In this document: positions 62,542 through 64,000 of the stretch, piece by piece
Position numbering within the stretch: position 1 is the stretch's first letter
Layout: every line of letters starts with the position of its first letter
NCBI GenBank assembly: GCA_963575745.1
Contig: CAUYUJ010009446.1
Span: 865,259-929,258 of the forward strand
Length of the DNA: 64,000 nucleotides
Direction of reading: 5' to 3'
Origin: Prorocentrum cordatum
Taxonomy: Eukaryota; Sar; Dinophyceae; Prorocentrales; Prorocentraceae
Translations under genes and position numbers: made by a program
The notes under the pieces: model-generated
What the model was told of the DNA's origin: nothing
Seen by the model: the letters and a program-made list of their open reading frames with translations, nothing else
The model's database searches: none

Positions 62542-62910
62542 AGGAACACTTCGGGGCCCATTCGACATCGATCAAGCCTGGGCCGCGAGCATCGTTGGCG
62601 CAACGACTTCGGCGCCACAAGTCATTATTCTTACCCCCCAAGCTCCAAGGTCGCCCCCGCCTCCACCCAACCCACAACGGTCTGCGATCAGTCGCAAAGA
62701 CGACAGGCCCCGACGTTCTTTCTAAGAAGAGCGCGAAAGCCTGTTGTTCTGAACGAGGCGCAGTCTGGACAGGACCTTGCAAAATTTCCGAAAGGCCTCC
62801 GAGCGCGTCCCACTTGAGGGGGCCCTTTTGGGGCCCGCTTCACGGACGATCACAGCGGCCGAACTACAATGTCGGCGCCTGGGGTCCGAGGAGAACTTGC
62901 CTCCAGAGCC
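62542..62910 (-). pseudogene. LINE RNase H domain, frameshifted
   Basis: It would degrade the RNA strand of the RNA-DNA hybrid during retrotransposition. One frame has GSGGKFSSDPRRRHC (62910-62870), matching the first strand D-G-S-G of RNase H except that the catalytic Asp appears to be Ala or Gly (AGSGG). After a frameshift near 62780, the other frame has APRSEQQAFALFLERTSGPV, with the E of the second motif, VVFATD with the third-motif Asp, and NNDLWRRSRC followed by VEWAPKC, where an H-containing fourth motif is expected but missing. The loss of the first Asp and the shift indicate a dead domain. Confidence 0.65.
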
Positions 62911-62939
62911 GGCGCCCAAACGGAAAAAGGATTCCGAGC

Positions 62940-63470
62940 CTAAGCTCTTGAACGCTCGCGGGGGATCAAGGGGCCAGCCTGGGCTCTGCCAAGATCCCCA
63001 GGGGGCTCCTCGAAGACAGGATGCGCCAGGCGCACCGGTGGCGCGCCGCGAAGCCACAGGTAAGGCTCAGAATCCAGTGACGCCAAAAATTTGGGGGCAA
63101 TGCGGTCGGTAGTGACGTAGTCATGATGGTCTTTATTGCACGGGCACCGCCAGATGTGATGCTCCAGCGTCTCGACCTCCGCGCGGCACCTCGGACAAAG
63201 ACGCTCATCGTCGGCGCTCAGCGGCATCTGGTCGTCCATGATCAACTGGGCTCCAATGGCCACGCAATCATTGAGTTCAAGCACGCCGAGCTCGCCTGCC
63301 TTGGCGAGCTTGTTGAGCTCCAGTCGCGCCCAGTGCAAATCTGCGCCGTCTTCAAGCCTCAGTCCATCTCTGCACTTGGCGGCCTGCCCATACATGATAG
63401 CTCGAAAGTCTCGGGCGAGATCGTCGAGGAGCTCGGATGCGTCGAAGCTCGCGGGGTAAAATCCTGGCAA
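62940..63470 (-). pseudogene. LINE zinc-knuckle region
   Basis: The minus frame contains LCPRCRAEVETLEHHIWRCP (63200-63141): C92-x-x-C95 then H104/H105 and C109, the C-x2-C...H-x4-C knuckle downstream of LINE reverse transcriptases, followed by LASLDSEPYLWLRGAPP, a conserved W-L-R-G element. Upstream residues (ARLELNKLAKAGELGVLELN) fit the thumb/linker. It is in the same phase as 63486-63899, separated only by one TAG. The end at 62940 (RERSRA) probably lies past a frameshift into the RNase H part. Confidence 0.7.
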
Positions 63471-63485
63471 GCGCGAGGTCGGGAT

Positions 63486-64000
63486 CTACCATTCTTCAAA
63501 CAAATATCCGACAGGTCTCCTCCATTTGAGAGCTTGAGACGCCTGCCATCCAGCGTCCAAAAGCGCATTGCCAACTGCCCCAATGGCGCCTCTTACCAGC
63601 CTCCACATTTGCTGGCCCGCATTGAAGAGCTTGCGGTGCAATCGCGGCCGCGCCCGCTCCACTCGGCGATGGAGGCCGCGGTCGATATTCCTCGAAGTCA
63701 TGTACTCAGTGACCAAAGACCTGCGCCGCTCGACGCCAGGGTCCTTCTGTCCATGCAGCAGGCTCAAGGCCGTCGTCAAACATCTTCCTCTCATTGGCCC
63801 AACGCCAGCTTGGGCGGCCTGCCTACGAAGCAACATAATGCTGGTCGGCGAGAGGCCGTGAGCTTGAGCGCCCCTTGGGGCAGAGCGCCCCTGCACCAAA
63901 GTTCTTGCATCTTCTTGCGCAGCTGGGCAGGCCTGCGCAAGCGTGCAATGCGAGCGGCGCGTCTCCTGCTGGCCTGCAGCCTGGCTCGGGACTTTGCAGA
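63486..64000 (-). pseudogene. LINE reverse-transcriptase C-terminal region
   Basis: The minus frame is open from the window edge to a TAG at 63488-63486. It has PTSIMLLRRQAAQAGVGPMR, GRCLTTALSLLHGQKDPGVE and LFNAGQQMWRLVRGAIGAVG. The G-R-C-x-T-T and G-x-K-D-P motifs resemble the region after the RT palm in dinoflagellate-type LINEs, which is recalled similarity, not an alignment. The catalytic YxDD box would be outside the window. The single TAG before the next segment is one substitution from Trp or Gln. Confidence 0.55.

Larger units (their letters stand above)
62031..64000 (-). mobile_element. LINE-type retrotransposon, 3' half, degenerate
   Basis: Minus-strand order from the window edge inward: RT C-terminal region, zinc knuckle, RNase H, and a short C-terminal tail. 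This order is that of non-LTR retrotransposons with a terminal RNase H. The RT core and everything 5' of it lies beyond the window. Reading phase changes at least twice and one TAG interrupts the first part, so it is inactive. Clade cannot be assigned by eye. Confidence 0.75.

Overview
The window looks like nuclear DNA of a dinoflagellate, most likely a large-genome core species such as Prorocentrum; this is inference from style, not from a diagnostic gene. It is GC-rich and almost gene-free, packed with tandem and dispersed repeats, and carries broken LINE-type retrotransposons whose recognisable pieces are an endonuclease C-terminus, a pre-reverse-transcriptase region, a CxxC...HxxxxC zinc knuckle and a terminal RNase H. 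I found no rRNA, tRNA or complete recognised gene, and no bacterial operon, Shine-Dalgarno or terminator pattern.

Layout. 1-2755: two blocks of a 77-90 bp satellite with conserved border sequences. 2760-9420: mostly unique DNA with microsatellites. 9420-21740: a macro-array built from a 21 bp motif organised in ~390 bp and 1.0-2.0 kb units, each long unit carrying a GC hairpin module; two more 90 bp satellite blocks are nested in it in reverse orientation. 21740-26060: mixed low-copy repeats and a large inverted repeat. 26060-31530: LINE remnants, a composite dispersed repeat and a G-rich 18 bp minisatellite framed by GGTTCG repeats. 31660-32430: another satellite block. 32690-44030: a composite repeat family made of GGGCTATA runs, ATCGATCTCACT runs and (ATC)n runs, in several copies and both orientations. 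44105-46700: satellite block, then a diverged direct duplication whose first copy is interrupted by a 352 bp insert with a 14 bp target-site duplication. 47590-49800: three abutting simple arrays. 50008-51800: the most gene-like DNA, all on the minus strand. 52260-55850: satellite block, then a LINE endonuclease remnant interrupted by a composite repeat. 56240-60450: GGA, CT and GAT/ATC microsatellites. 60465-61738: eight copies of a ~160 bp tandem repeat. 61740-64000: the 3' part of a LINE on the minus strand.

No metabolic or regulatory programme can be read from the window. What works together here is repeat biology: short-motif arrays, conserved-border satellite blocks and LINE debris repeatedly inserted into and duplicated with one another. 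Almost all long open frames come from repeats with periods of 12, 18 or 21 bp or from stop-free tandem units, and should not be taken as proteins.
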